Notes: generated by a model not told the origin, from the letters alone. A stretch of DNA of 8,256 bases from Roseobacter sp. (GCA_024636425.1 JAGXHB010000133.1:1-8256); one strand, 5' to 3'. Counted from the first letter of the stretch, positions 1 to 6,950 are shown. Numbers and translations are program-made.

Positions 1-817
1 CGCAGTCAAGCAGATGCGGTCCGTGACCGAGAAAATCTCGCGCGCGGGCGGCACGCCCCTCGCTGTTGTCGATGGCTCGCGTCTGTTAGGTGCGATCAAC
101 CTGTCGGACATCGTCAAGGCGGGGATCAAGGAACGCTTCGCCGAACTGCGCCGCATGGGCATTCGCACCGTGATGATCACCGGCGACAACCCGTTGACGG
201 CGGCGGCCATCGCGGCGGAATCCGGCGTCGATGACTTCCTCGCGGAGGCAACGCCGGAGGACAAGCTCGAACTGATCCGCAAGGAACAGTCGGGCGGCAA
301 GCTGGTCGCCATGTGCGGCGACGGCACCAACGACGCGCCGGCACTTGCGCAGGCCGATGTTGGTGTGGCGATGAACACCGGCACCCAGGCCGCGCGCGAG
401 GCGGGCAACATGGTCGACCTCGACAACAACCCGACCAAACTGATCGAGGTTGTGGGCATCGGCAAGCAGCTTCTGATGACACGCGGCGCGCTGACCACGT
501 TCTCGATCAGCAACGACGTCGCAAAGTATTTCGCCATTCTTCCGGCGATCTTCGTGGCGCTTTATCCGGGGCTTGATGCGCTGAACGTCATGGGGCTGAG
601 CAGTCCGCAAAGCGCCATTCTGTCGGCCATCATCTTCAACGCCCTCATCATCCCGCTTTTGGTGCCGCTGGCCCTGCGTGGCGTGGCGTATCGCCCGCAA
701 AGCGCATCGCGCCAGCTGATCCAGAACCTTGGTATCTACGGGCTTGGCGGCCTGATCGTCCCCTTCGTCGGCATCAAGCTGATTGACGTGGTCGTGTCCG
801 GCCTCGGCCTCGCGTGA
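1..817 (+). CDS. kdpB: KdpB, potassium-transporting P-type ATPase, ATP-binding subunit (5' end outside the window)
   Basis: This is the catalytic subunit of the inner-membrane KdpFABC K+ pump, which hydrolyses ATP to drive K+ uptake. About 271 codons are visible (the first full codon is at base 2). The E. coli protein has about 682 residues, so the N-terminal membrane helices, the actuator domain and the phosphorylated DKTGT motif lie upstream. What is visible is the end of the P/N domain region: the TGDN motif (bases 179-190), the hinge GDGTNDAP (317-340), then three hydrophobic segments matching the last three helices. The first of these contains ISNDVAKYFAI (506-538), whose Asp and Lys are the conserved charged pair in TM5 of KdpB. 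The reading frame is open from the window edge, so the ATG at 14 is internal. The stop codon at 815-817 sits inside the kdpF ribosome site. The family assignment is secure from the motifs and neighbours. Confidence 0.97.
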   Translation, partial: AVKQMRSVTEKISRAGGTPLAVVDGSRLLGAINLSDIVKAGIKERFAELRRMGIRTVMITGDNPLTAAAIAAESGVDDFLAEATPEDKLELIRKEQSGGKLVAMCGDGTNDAPALAQADVGVAMNTGTQAAREAGNMVDLDNNPTKLIEVVGIGKQLLMTRGALTTFSISNDVAKYFAILPAIFVALYPGLDALNVMGLSSPQSAILSAIIFNALIIPLLVPLALRGVAYRPQSASRQLIQNLGIYGLGGLIVPFVGIKLIDVVVSGLGLA

Positions 818-822
818 AGGAG
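817..822 (+). promoter_or_regulatory. Ribosome binding site of kdpF
   Basis: AAGGAG begins on the last base of the kdpB stop codon and lies six bases before an ATG. It is a strong Shine-Dalgarno match and is the main reason to accept the very short kdpF reading frame. Its contact with the kdpB stop suggests that kdpF translation is coupled to kdpB. Confidence 0.7.
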
Positions 823-828
823 ACGCAA

Positions 829-909
829 ATGATCATTCTTACCTACGCACTCGGGATAGCGATTTTCGCCGCTTTGATCGGCGTCGTGACCCGGCTCTTC
901 AAGGACTGA
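829..909 (+). CDS. kdpF: KdpF, small membrane subunit of the potassium pump
   Basis: This is a 26-residue protein beginning MIILTYALGI and ending TRLFKD. It is almost entirely one hydrophobic helix with a positively charged C-terminus. KdpF (29 residues in E. coli) is a single-helix subunit that binds and stabilises the KdpFABC complex in the inner membrane. Support comes from its size, hydrophobic profile, strong AAGGAG site and position four bases before kdpA, the same relation to kdpA as in the classical operon. Proteins this short carry little sequence signal, so the call leans on context. In this operon it lies after kdpB rather than at the head. The last codons also carry the likely ribosome site for kdpA. 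Confidence 0.8.
   Translation: MIILTYALGIAIFAALIGVVTRLFKD
901..905 (+). promoter_or_regulatory. Probable ribosome binding site of kdpA, inside kdpF
   Basis: AAGGA lies within the final codons of kdpF, eight bases before the kdpA ATG. No other purine-rich site is available in the four-base gap, so ribosomes finishing kdpF would pass over it. This suggests coupled translation of kdpF and kdpA. Confidence 0.5.
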
Positions 910-913
910 CCCC

Positions 914-2575
914 ATGGAACATGTGTTTATCGTCTTCCTCATCATCGGCGGGACCGCGCTTTTGTCGTGGCCGCTTGGTGCTTACATGAAACGCGTGATG
1001 GACCCCGTACCGGGGCAACCAGACCGCTGGACATCGGTGTTTACCCGGATCGGCGGAGCATCGGATGAACAGGGCTGGAAAAGCTATCTTGTCACGATGC
1101 TGGTGTTCAATGCGATCATGTTCACCGTGACGTTCAGCATTCTGGCGCTTCAGCAATTTCTGCCGCTGAACCCGGACGGCATGGGCCCGCATGATCCGAC
1201 GCTGGTGTTCAACACTGCCGCGTCCTTTACCACCAACACCAACCTGCAGCACTATTCAGGCGAAGCCTCCATGAGCTATCTCAGCCAGCTTGCCGGCCTG
1301 ATGTGGTTGCAGTTCGTTTCAGCCGCGACCGGCATTGCAGCGCTGGCAGCACTTGCCCGCGGTATCGCGGGGCGGGCAACGCTTGGCAACTTTCTGCTCG
1401 ATGTGCAGCGGGCAAGCTTTCTTGTGCTGCTTCCGGTTGCGGTGGTGGTCGCTGTGATCATGGTGCTTGGCGGTATGCCGATGACGCTGCAAGGCTCTGC
1501 CGTGGCCACCACCCTTGAAGGGGTCACGCAGACCATCGCACGCGGGCCGGTCGCTGCCTTCCTGACCATCAAGCAGCTTGGTACCAACGGCGGCGGTTTT
1601 TTCGGACCCAACGCCACGCATCCGCTGGAAAACCCCAGCTTCTGGACCAACGGTCTGGCCATGATCGCGATCATCCTGATCCCGATGGCCTGCGTCTGGA
1701 TGTTCGGCGGCATTATCGGCCGGATGAAACACGCCTCGGTGATCTTTGCGGTGATGGCCCTGTTCATTTTGGTCAAGATCAGCGGATCGGTTGCATTTGA
1801 ATCGGCACCAACCCCCGCTTTCGCGGAATTGCCCGTCTCCACCGAGAGCGGCAACCTTGAAGGCAAGGAACTGCGTTTTGGCGCGACGGGCGGCCCGCTT
1901 TGGGCAGTCCTGACCACCTCGACCTCGAACGGGTCGGTGGGTGCGATGCATGACAGCCTCAATCCGCTGACGGGGCTGATGCCGATGGCCGGTATGTGGC
2001 TGAACGCGACATTCGGCGGTGTCGGCGTGGGCATGATCAACATGTTCCTTTACATCATCGTCGCGGTCTTTGTCGCGGGTATGATGGTGGGACGGACGCC
2101 GGAATATCTGGGCCACCGGATCGAAGCAAAAGAGGTGCGACTGGCGATCCTTGCGCTGTTCAGTCACGCCTTCCTGATCCTCGGCGGCACGGCACTCTTT
2201 GCGGCAACCTCGCTTGGCCAGTCGACCGTTCAGGAAATGGGCGCGCATGGCTTCTCCGAGATCCTGTACGAGTTCACGTCGGCTGCGGCCAATAACGGTT
2301 CGGGGTTCGAAGGGCTGGGTGACGGCACCGCTGCGTGGAACATCGCCACAGGTATTGTCATGTTGCTGGGGCGCTTCCTGCCCATCATCCTGCCGCTTGC
2401 AATCGTGGGGAGCCTCATGACCAAGCGTCGCGCGGCGGAAAGCGCGGGAACGCTCGGGGTCGAAGATGCGACCTTCGGGACAATGCTTGCGATCACCGTT
2501 GTCATCTTCGGTGCGCTTACCTTCCTGCCAGCAGCAGCACTTGGTCCGCTTGCTGAACATTTCTCACTGCCCTGA
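914..2575 (+). CDS. kdpA: KdpA, potassium-binding and translocating subunit
   Basis: The 553-residue integral membrane protein is close in length to E. coli KdpA (557). It forms the K+ selectivity filter and intramembrane entry path of KdpFABC, related to the SKT/Trk family of four pseudo-repeats. All four filter loops are visible: TTNTNLQ (residues 106-112), with Gln112 in the position of the conserved filter-region Gln; GTNGGGFFG (223-231); STSNGSVGA (336-344); and NNGSGFEG (460-467). About ten hydrophobic segments can be picked out, roughly at 4-22, 58-82, 125-147, 168-186, 246-268, 274-292, 374-394, 408-430, 476-500 and 520-542. The ATG at 914 gives the expected N-terminus and follows kdpF by four bases. 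Nothing suggests truncation or loss of key residues. kdpC follows after 24 bases. Confidence 0.98.
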   Translation: MEHVFIVFLIIGGTALLSWPLGAYMKRVMDPVPGQPDRWTSVFTRIGGASDEQGWKSYLVTMLVFNAIMFTVTFSILALQQFLPLNPDGMGPHDPTLVFNTAASFTTNTNLQHYSGEASMSYLSQLAGLMWLQFVSAATGIAALAALARGIAGRATLGNFLLDVQRASFLVLLPVAVVVAVIMVLGGMPMTLQGSAVATTLEGVTQTIARGPVAAFLTIKQLGTNGGGFFGPNATHPLENPSFWTNGLAMIAIILIPMACVWMFGGIIGRMKHASVIFAVMALFILVKISGSVAFESAPTPAFAELPVSTESGNLEGKELRFGATGGPLWAVLTTSTSNGSVGAMHDSLNPLTGLMPMAGMWLNATFGGVGVGMINMFLYIIVAVFVAGMMVGRTPEYLGHRIEAKEVRLAILALFSHAFLILGGTALFAATSLGQSTVQEMGAHGFSEILYEFTSAAANNGSGFEGLGDGTAAWNIATGIVMLLGRFLPIILPLAIVGSLMTKRRAAESAGTLGVEDATFGTMLAITVVIFGALTFLPAAALGPLAEHFSLP

Positions 2576-2584
2576 GCGGCACTG

Positions 2585-2591
2585 AAAGGAG
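2585..2591 (+). promoter_or_regulatory. Ribosome binding site of kdpC
   Basis: AAAGGAG lies eight bases before the ATG at 2600 in the 24-base kdpA-kdpC gap. It is a strong, well-spaced Shine-Dalgarno sequence that fixes the kdpC start and makes kdpC translation less dependent on coupling than its neighbours. Confidence 0.7.
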
Positions 2592-2599
2592 AACCACAC

Positions 2600-3178
2600 A
2601 TGTCTGATATCATCTCGGGCCTTCGCGTGACCGTCGCCACCATGGCGATCTGCGTGGCAGGCTATACCCTTGTGATCCTCGGCTTCGCGCAGGCGGTCAC
2701 ACCTGCCACGGCAAACGGATCGCTGATCACCCATGAAGACGGCACAGTCATCGGCAGCCGCCTGATTGCGCAAAGCTTCACATCGCCAGAGTATATCTGG
2801 CCACGGCCCTCGGCTGTTGACTATGATGCGGCAGGGGCGGGCGGATCCAACCTTTCGCCCGCCAACCCTGAACTTGCAGCGCGGGCCGAAGCCCTGATTG
2901 CCGACCATGGGGGGGCCGCAGACAACCGCCCCATTCCGGCGGATCTTGTCACCGCCTCCGGTGCCGGCCTTGACCCTCACATCACACTCTCTGGTGCGTT
3001 GTTTCAGTCAGGCCGCGTGGCAGAGGCCCGCGGCGTCGATCCAATGGCAGTCCGGTCGGTCATAGATCGGATGGCAGCCCGACCCGGTGGTGTATTCACG
3101 CAAAGTCGCATCGTTAATGTGCTCGAACTGAACCTTGCGCTTGATGCGGAGTTGCCCAGCATTGCGGAAGCGGAGTAA
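2600..3178 (+). CDS. kdpC: KdpC, potassium-transporting ATPase subunit C
   Basis: The 192-residue protein matches the usual KdpC length (about 190). KdpC is the single-span subunit of KdpFABC, with a large periplasmic domain that associates with KdpA and is needed for assembly and activity. One N-terminal hydrophobic segment (residues about 8-32) is followed by a soluble domain with the family signatures: SRLIAQSF (53-60), GSNLSPANP (82-90), ASGAGLDPHIT (119-129) and QSGRVAEARG (136-145). The second half of the family signature normally reads SGLDPHIS, so the Thr here is a mild change. The start is supported by a strong AAAGGAG site. The gene ends with TAA eight bases before kdpD. Confidence 0.97.
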   Translation: MSDIISGLRVTVATMAICVAGYTLVILGFAQAVTPATANGSLITHEDGTVIGSRLIAQSFTSPEYIWPRPSAVDYDAAGAGGSNLSPANPELAARAEALIADHGGAADNRPIPADLVTASGAGLDPHITLSGALFQSGRVAEARGVDPMAVRSVIDRMAARPGGVFTQSRIVNVLELNLALDAELPSIAEAE

Positions 3179-3186
3179 TCTACGCC

Positions 3187-5844
3187 ATGCCTGATGAAGT
3201 CCGCCCCTCGCCAGATGCACTGCTTCGCGCCGCTGAACGCGAGGGGCGCGGCACCCTGAAAATCTTTCTCGGCGCCGCACCCGGCGTCGGGAAAACCTAC
3301 GAGATGCTGCTGGAGGGGGCTGAAAAGCTTGAGGCTGGCAGCGATGTCGTGATCGGCGTGGTCGAAACCCATGGTCGCAAGGAAACCGAAGCCCTTGTCG
3401 CACCCTTGCCCGTCATTGATCGGAAAAAGATAACCTACAAGGGGCAGCTGCTGACAGAAATGGATCTGGACGCAGTGCTGGACCGTCATCCCGAGATCGT
3501 TCTGGTCGATGAACTTGCGCACACCAATGCGCCCGGCAGCCGCCACCCCAAACGCTGGCAGGATATCGAAGAACTGCTGGTCGCTGGCATCGATGTGATG
3601 ACCACCGTCAATATCCAGCATGTCGAAAGCCTGAATGACGTTGTCGGCAGCTTCACCCATGTCCGCGTGCGCGAAACAGTGCCCGACAAGGTGTTCGAGA
3701 ATGCCGAGATCGAACTGATCGACCTTCCGCCGGAAGATCTGATAAAGCGGCTGGCCGATGGCAAGATCTACGTTCCCGAGCAGGCGCGGCATGCGCTGGA
3801 TCACTTCTTTTCCAAAGGGAACCTGCTTGCGCTGCGGGAACTGGTTCTGCGCCATGCAGCGCAATATGTCGATGCGCGGATTCAGGAACACCAAAGCGTC
3901 ATGGGCAAGGATGGCGGCTATACCGGGGGGCAGCGCATTCTGGTTGCCGTCTCGGAATCCGCTGGCGGCGAACAGGTCGTGCGTGCCGCCAAGCGGCTTG
4001 CTGATGCGCTGAAAGCGCCGATCACCGCGCTTTATGTGGAAACACCGGCTGCGGCGGGCTTCAGCGATGCGGAAAGAACGCAGCTGGCGCGCAACCTGTC
4101 GCTTGCAGCGTCGCTTGGGGCCACATTGCAATCGATCCCCGCCACGTCCGTCCGGGAAGCGATGGTGGTGCAGTGCAAGGAAGTGCGCGCCACGCAGGTT
4201 GTCATGGGCAAATCGCGCGGCATCCGCAGACGCTGGTTTCGGCGGCGCGACCGGATGGTGCAGGATATTCTTGACCGGACCTCCGGCGTTGCCATTCATC
4301 TGATCCCCTTCGACGAACAGGCCCGTCCCAGCAACTGGCGGCGCTTTATCCCCAGTGGAAGCTGGGCCGGAGACGCTGTCGGCATCGCATCCGTCGCCGC
4401 ATTGACCAGTGCCGCTGCCCTTGCCCAAGACTGGATCGGGCGGGGCCCGATAGACATGCTGTATCTTGTTCCGGTGATTGCGACAGCCAGTTTCTACGGG
4501 TTCAGGGCGGGACTTGTGGCGGCGATTGCAGCCGGGCTTGCGTATAACTTCTTTTTTCTGCCGCCATATTACACCTTCATCATCTACAGTCCCGTCAACG
4601 TCATCACGGCGATCCTTCTGGTGATTGTCGCGGTGATCACGGGTCAGCTGGCCGCCCGCGCCCGCGCCGCCGCAGCGCTTGCCATGCGCAGTGCCCGCGA
4701 GAATGCCGGGCTTGCGCGATTTGCCACGCGGCTTGGAGCAGCCAGCACCACAGAGGAGACCGCACAGCTGATCCGCGATGAGCTGCGATCGCTTTTGGCC
4801 GTGCAAACCATCGTGCTGCATCCGGCGGGTGATGGGATTGAAATCACGGCATTTGGCCAGACCAAACCGAAGCTGACGGCGGTGGACCGTGCGGCTGCGG
4901 AATGGGTGATGGATCATGGCGAGGCCGCAGGTACTGGGACGGACACCCTGACGGCCAGCGAATGGCAGTTCCGGCCTCTCAAAACCTCGCTCGGCACCTT
5001 GGCAATCCTCGGGTTTCGCGGCCCCCCGGGGCGTGCGCCGATCCCATCTGAAAGGGCTGCTCTTGCTGAAAGCCTGATTGATCAGGCGGCTCTGGCTCAC
5101 GAGCGACTGAAACTTGAAACCGACATGCGCGAGATGGAGGTCGTGCGTCAGCGCGACTCCTTGCGCGCGGCATTGCTTGCGTCGCTCAGCCACGACCTGC
5201 GCACCCCGCTGACCGCGGTGACCGCCGCCGCCGAAGCCATATCAGCTACCGGGGACGAGGCAGAACTGGTCGAAACGGTCCGCAGCGAGGCCCGGCGCCT
5301 CAACCGTTTCCTGTCCGATCTGCTGGATCTCACCCGGATCGAGGAAGGGGCGGTCACGCCGGATCTGGCACCTATTGATCTGACTGATGTCATCGTTTCA
5401 GCCGTGAACGACCTTGCCAAATCCTTGGCGGGGCGCAGTGTGCTGACCACGATCGATCCGACCCTGCCGCTCGTCCGCGCTGATGCGGTTTTATTCAACC
5501 ATGCGCTTTTGAACCTTGTCGATAACGCGGCGAAATATTCTCCCGAGACTGAACCGATCGAGATTGTGGCCCGGATGGGTCGGCGGGGACCGGTCATTGA
5601 TGTGCTGGACGGCGGGCCCGGGATTCCGCCGGGCAGCGAACAGCGGATCTTTGACCGCTTCGCCCGTGGCGAGACGTCGGATCGCACCGGGGGGTCAGGT
5701 CTAGGGCTTGCGATCGTCAAGGGTTTTGTCGAAGCCATGGGGTTTACCGTCGAAGCCGCGCGGCGCCAGCAGGGGGGATCACGCTTTACGATCCGCATCC
5801 CGCATGATGCAATCGTGCATGTCTCAATGGAGGATATCGGGTGA
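3187..5844 (+). CDS. kdpD: KdpD, osmosensitive K+ channel sensor histidine kinase
   Basis: The 885-residue inner-membrane kinase (894 in E. coli) controls kdp transcription through KdpE in response to low K+ or osmotic stress. Domain order is standard. The N-terminal KdpD domain has a Walker A motif, GAAPGVGKT (29-37), and a Walker B-like VLVDELAHTN (105-114). A universal-stress-protein-like domain (about 249-373) ends in a very basic run, RRRWFRRRDR (347-356). Four membrane helices lie at about 395-490 with extra Arg just after the last, then a GAF-like region (about 505-640). The kinase core follows: H-box SHDLRTPL (668-675) with phospho-acceptor His669, N-box NLVDNAAKYS (776-785), G1 DGGPGIP (808-814), F-box IFDRF (821-825) and G2 GGSGLGLAI (835-843). 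No key residue is missing. The start is the ATG eight bases after kdpC, with only a weak GGAG at 3172-3175, so coupling with kdpC is likely. Confidence 0.97.
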   Translation: MPDEVRPSPDALLRAAEREGRGTLKIFLGAAPGVGKTYEMLLEGAEKLEAGSDVVIGVVETHGRKETEALVAPLPVIDRKKITYKGQLLTEMDLDAVLDRHPEIVLVDELAHTNAPGSRHPKRWQDIEELLVAGIDVMTTVNIQHVESLNDVVGSFTHVRVRETVPDKVFENAEIELIDLPPEDLIKRLADGKIYVPEQARHALDHFFSKGNLLALRELVLRHAAQYVDARIQEHQSVMGKDGGYTGGQRILVAVSESAGGEQVVRAAKRLADALKAPITALYVETPAAAGFSDAERTQLARNLSLAASLGATLQSIPATSVREAMVVQCKEVRATQVVMGKSRGIRRRWFRRRDRMVQDILDRTSGVAIHLIPFDEQARPSNWRRFIPSGSWAGDAVGIASVAALTSAAALAQDWIGRGPIDMLYLVPVIATASFYGFRAGLVAAIAAGLAYNFFFLPPYYTFIIYSPVNVITAILLVIVAVITGQLAARARAAAALAMRSARENAGLARFATRLGAASTTEETAQLIRDELRSLLAVQTIVLHPAGDGIEITAFGQTKPKLTAVDRAAAEWVMDHGEAAGTGTDTLTASEWQFRPLKTSLGTLAILGFRGPPGRAPIPSERAALAESLIDQAALAHERLKLETDMREMEVVRQRDSLRAALLASLSHDLRTPLTAVTAAAEAISATGDEAELVETVRSEARRLNRFLSDLLDLTRIEEGAVTPDLAPIDLTDVIVSAVNDLAKSLAGRSVLTTIDPTLPLVRADAVLFNHALLNLVDNAAKYSPETEPIEIVARMGRRGPVIDVLDGGPGIPPGSEQRIFDRFARGETSDRTGGSGLGLAIVKGFVEAMGFTVEAARRQQGGSRFTIRIPHDAIVHVSMEDIG
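5829..5833 (+). promoter_or_regulatory. Ribosome binding site of kdpE, inside the end of kdpD
   Basis: GGAGG within the last kdpD codons lies seven bases before a GTG that overlaps the kdpD stop. It supports GTG at 5841 as the kdpE start, and no ATG is available nearby in that frame. Confidence 0.65.
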
Positions 5845-6542
5845 GCGCGCCAATACTGATCGTCGACGATGAAATGCCGATCCGCAGGCTGTTGCGTGTC
5901 GCCCTTGAACGCAGCGGGTATGCCACGATCGAAGCCGATTGCGCGGCGGCCGCGATAAGCACCCTCAAAGGCACACTGCCGCAACTGGTTCTGCTGGACC
6001 TCGGATTGCCTGACCGCGACGGTCTGGAACTTATCAGCACCTTTCGGGAAAAGTCAGTCCCGATCATCGTGCTCACGGCACGTGAAGCCTCAAGCGAGAA
6101 GGTCGCGGCGCTGGACCTCGGGGCAGATGACTATGTTACCAAACCCTTCGATAGCGAAGAGCTTCTGGCGCGGATCCGGTCTTGTCTGCGGCGGGCCGAC
6201 GAACGGACAGGGCGGGTCCGCAAGCTTTCTGTTGGTCCTCTGAGGATCGATCTGGACGGTCACACCGTCTTGAAGGACGACACCGAGATCAAATTGACCC
6301 CCAAGGAATTCACCCTCCTGTCCGCTCTGGCCAGTCACCCTGGCAAAGTCCTGACTCATACCCATCTTCTGCGCGAGGTCTGGGGCGCTGCGCATATCGA
6401 CCATGTCGAGTATCTGCGGGTCAGCATCCGGGCGCTGCGCAAGAAGATCGAGGAAGATCCGGCCAGCCCCCAGTTGATCCAGAACGAACCAGGCGTCGGC
6501 TACAGGTTCAGGGACGGGGGCCCGCTTTCATCCGGGGCATAG
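5841..6542 (+). CDS. kdpE: KdpE, OmpR/PhoB-family response regulator of the kdp operon
   Basis: The 233-residue regulator (E. coli 225) receives phosphate from KdpD and activates the kdp promoter. The receiver domain covers residues about 3-117, with the acidic pair Asp9/Asp10, phospho-acceptor Asp53 in LLDLGLPD, Thr79 and Lys101 in VTKPF. The C-terminal winged helix (about 127-225) carries LTPKEFTLL (152-160), GKVLTH (168-173), the recognition-helix region YLRVSIRALRKKIE (191-204) and the terminal wing GVGYRF (218-223). Translation starts at GTG, whose last two bases open the kdpD TGA stop, forming a four-base GTGA overlap. It is the last gene of the operon. The next 259 bases contain no supported gene and no convincing + strand terminator. 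Confidence 0.97.
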   Translation: MSAPILIVDDEMPIRRLLRVALERSGYATIEADCAAAAISTLKGTLPQLVLLDLGLPDRDGLELISTFREKSVPIIVLTAREASSEKVAALDLGADDYVTKPFDSEELLARIRSCLRRADERTGRVRKLSVGPLRIDLDGHTVLKDDTEIKLTPKEFTLLSALASHPGKVLTHTHLLREVWGAAHIDHVEYLRVSIRALRKKIEEDPASPQLIQNEPGVGYRFRDGGPLSSGA

Positions 6543-6801
6543 ATTGACGGCGTTTGTGTTTCTGACAATCCCGGTCGGCGACATACTCCCGCTCCGTGCA
6601 TCACTTCGCGGGAAATACGTGAAGCGATACGGAAGCCAAGACTTCGGAAATCTACTCCGAGGGCGTATAAAGAGCGGGTTTGACAGCGACAGCCATCACC
6701 AAAATGCCAGCGATTGATTTCAAGAAAGCGGACCACGGTCATTCATCCGTGGTTCACAGTCACTCAAAAAAGCCAATAAAACATGACGGAAAATGGGGAT
6801 G
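6543..6801. other. Intergenic region between kdpE and the tRNA gene, no supported gene
   Basis: No gene can be supported here. GC is lower than in the surrounding genes: I count 30 of 60 bases at 6601-6660 and 27 of 60 at 6721-6780, against 39 of 60 in a kdpD stretch (5221-5280). A + strand frame is open from a TTG at 6544 to a stop at 6715-6717 (57 codons), but it lacks an ATG, a ribosome site and a recognisable product. Short inverted repeats occur at 6587-6592/6608-6613, 6604-6610/6618-6624, 6642-6648/6656-6662 and 6730-6738/6747-6755; the first two are mutually exclusive. None is followed by a T-run on the + strand, so the kdp operon has no clear intrinsic terminator here. Confidence 0.6.
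6730..6755 (-). terminator. Hairpin that may terminate the tRNA transcript
   Basis: ACCACGG (6732-6738) and CCGTGGT (6747-6753) form a perfect seven-base-pair stem with an eight-base loop, and on the + strand the stem extends by a G-T and a G-C pair. Read on the - strand it lies 47 bases past the tRNA 3' end and is followed by GCTTTCTTG, a short T-rich tail. A run of six T on the - strand (6766-6771) precedes the hairpin. On the + strand the bases after the stem are not T-rich. A tRNA terminator is the better reading, but the tail is weak. Confidence 0.35.
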
Positions 6802-6878
6802 TGGTAGGCCCGGCAGGACTTGAACCCGCAACCAAAGCGTTATGAGCGCTCTGCTCTAACCAATTGAGCTACAGGCCC
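6802..6878 (-). tRNA. tRNA with anticodon CAT, probably tRNA-Ile2 (CAU, lysidine-modified)
   Basis: The - strand folds into a complete cloverleaf of 74 bases plus an encoded CCA (6802-6804). It has acceptor GGGCCTG with CGGGCCT, D stem GCTC/GAGC, anticodon stem GAGCG/CGCTT around loop CTCATAA, a five-base variable region, and T arm GCGGG-TTCAAGT-CCTGC. The anticodon CAT is at + strand bases 6842-6844. CAT is shared by initiator Met, elongator Met and the Ile2 tRNA that reads AUA after TilS converts C34 to lysidine. Acceptor pairs C4-G69 and C5-G68 match the Ile2 features that E. coli TilS uses to tell it from tRNA-Met, and the gene lacks initiator features such as three G-C pairs above the anticodon loop. 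The 1-72 pair is G-U. The tRNA call is firm; the Ile identity is likely but inferred. Confidence 0.93.
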
Positions 6879-6889
6879 GCCATGCCGTT

Positions 6890-6918
6890 TTCGTAAGCGC
6901 GCGTCAGGCTGGCGTCAA
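6890..6918 (-). promoter_or_regulatory. Candidate sigma-70 promoter of the tRNA gene
   Basis: On the - strand, TTGACG (+ strand 6913-6918) and TACGAA (6890-6895) are separated by exactly 17 bases. The -10 box ends 11 bases before the tRNA 5' end at 6878, which would give a leader of about five bases. The -35 is a good match and the -10 only partial. A second TTGACC (6919-6924) has no matching -10 at normal spacing. Confidence 0.45.
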
Positions 6919-6950
6919 GGTCAAGATGGATAGTATTGATCTGTCTTGCA

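Noticed and set aside
14..16. ATG at 14 as a true kdpB start
   Set aside because: The same frame is open to the window edge, and the protein from here would lack the KdpB phosphorylation domain; it is an internal Met of a longer gene.
1319..2560. A 413-codon open frame on the - strand opposite kdpA
   Set aside because: It is antisense to an intact kdpA with all four filter motifs. Its product is full of His, Arg and Asp, typical of a shadow frame.
3004..5193. A 729-codon open frame on the - strand opposite kdpC and kdpD
   Set aside because: It lies wholly antisense to genes with clear motifs. Long antisense frames are expected where GC-rich third positions remove stops, and the translation is rich in Arg, His, Gly and Cys with no recognisable domain.
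6544..6717. A 57-codon + strand frame after kdpE
   Set aside because: It starts only at TTG or GTG, has no ribosome site and no recognisable product, and lies in lower-GC DNA with several inverted repeats.
6500..6742. An 80-codon - strand frame overlapping the kdpE end
   Set aside because: It has no ribosome site I can support and no family resemblance, it runs into the end of kdpE, and the hairpin downstream of the tRNA covers its start.
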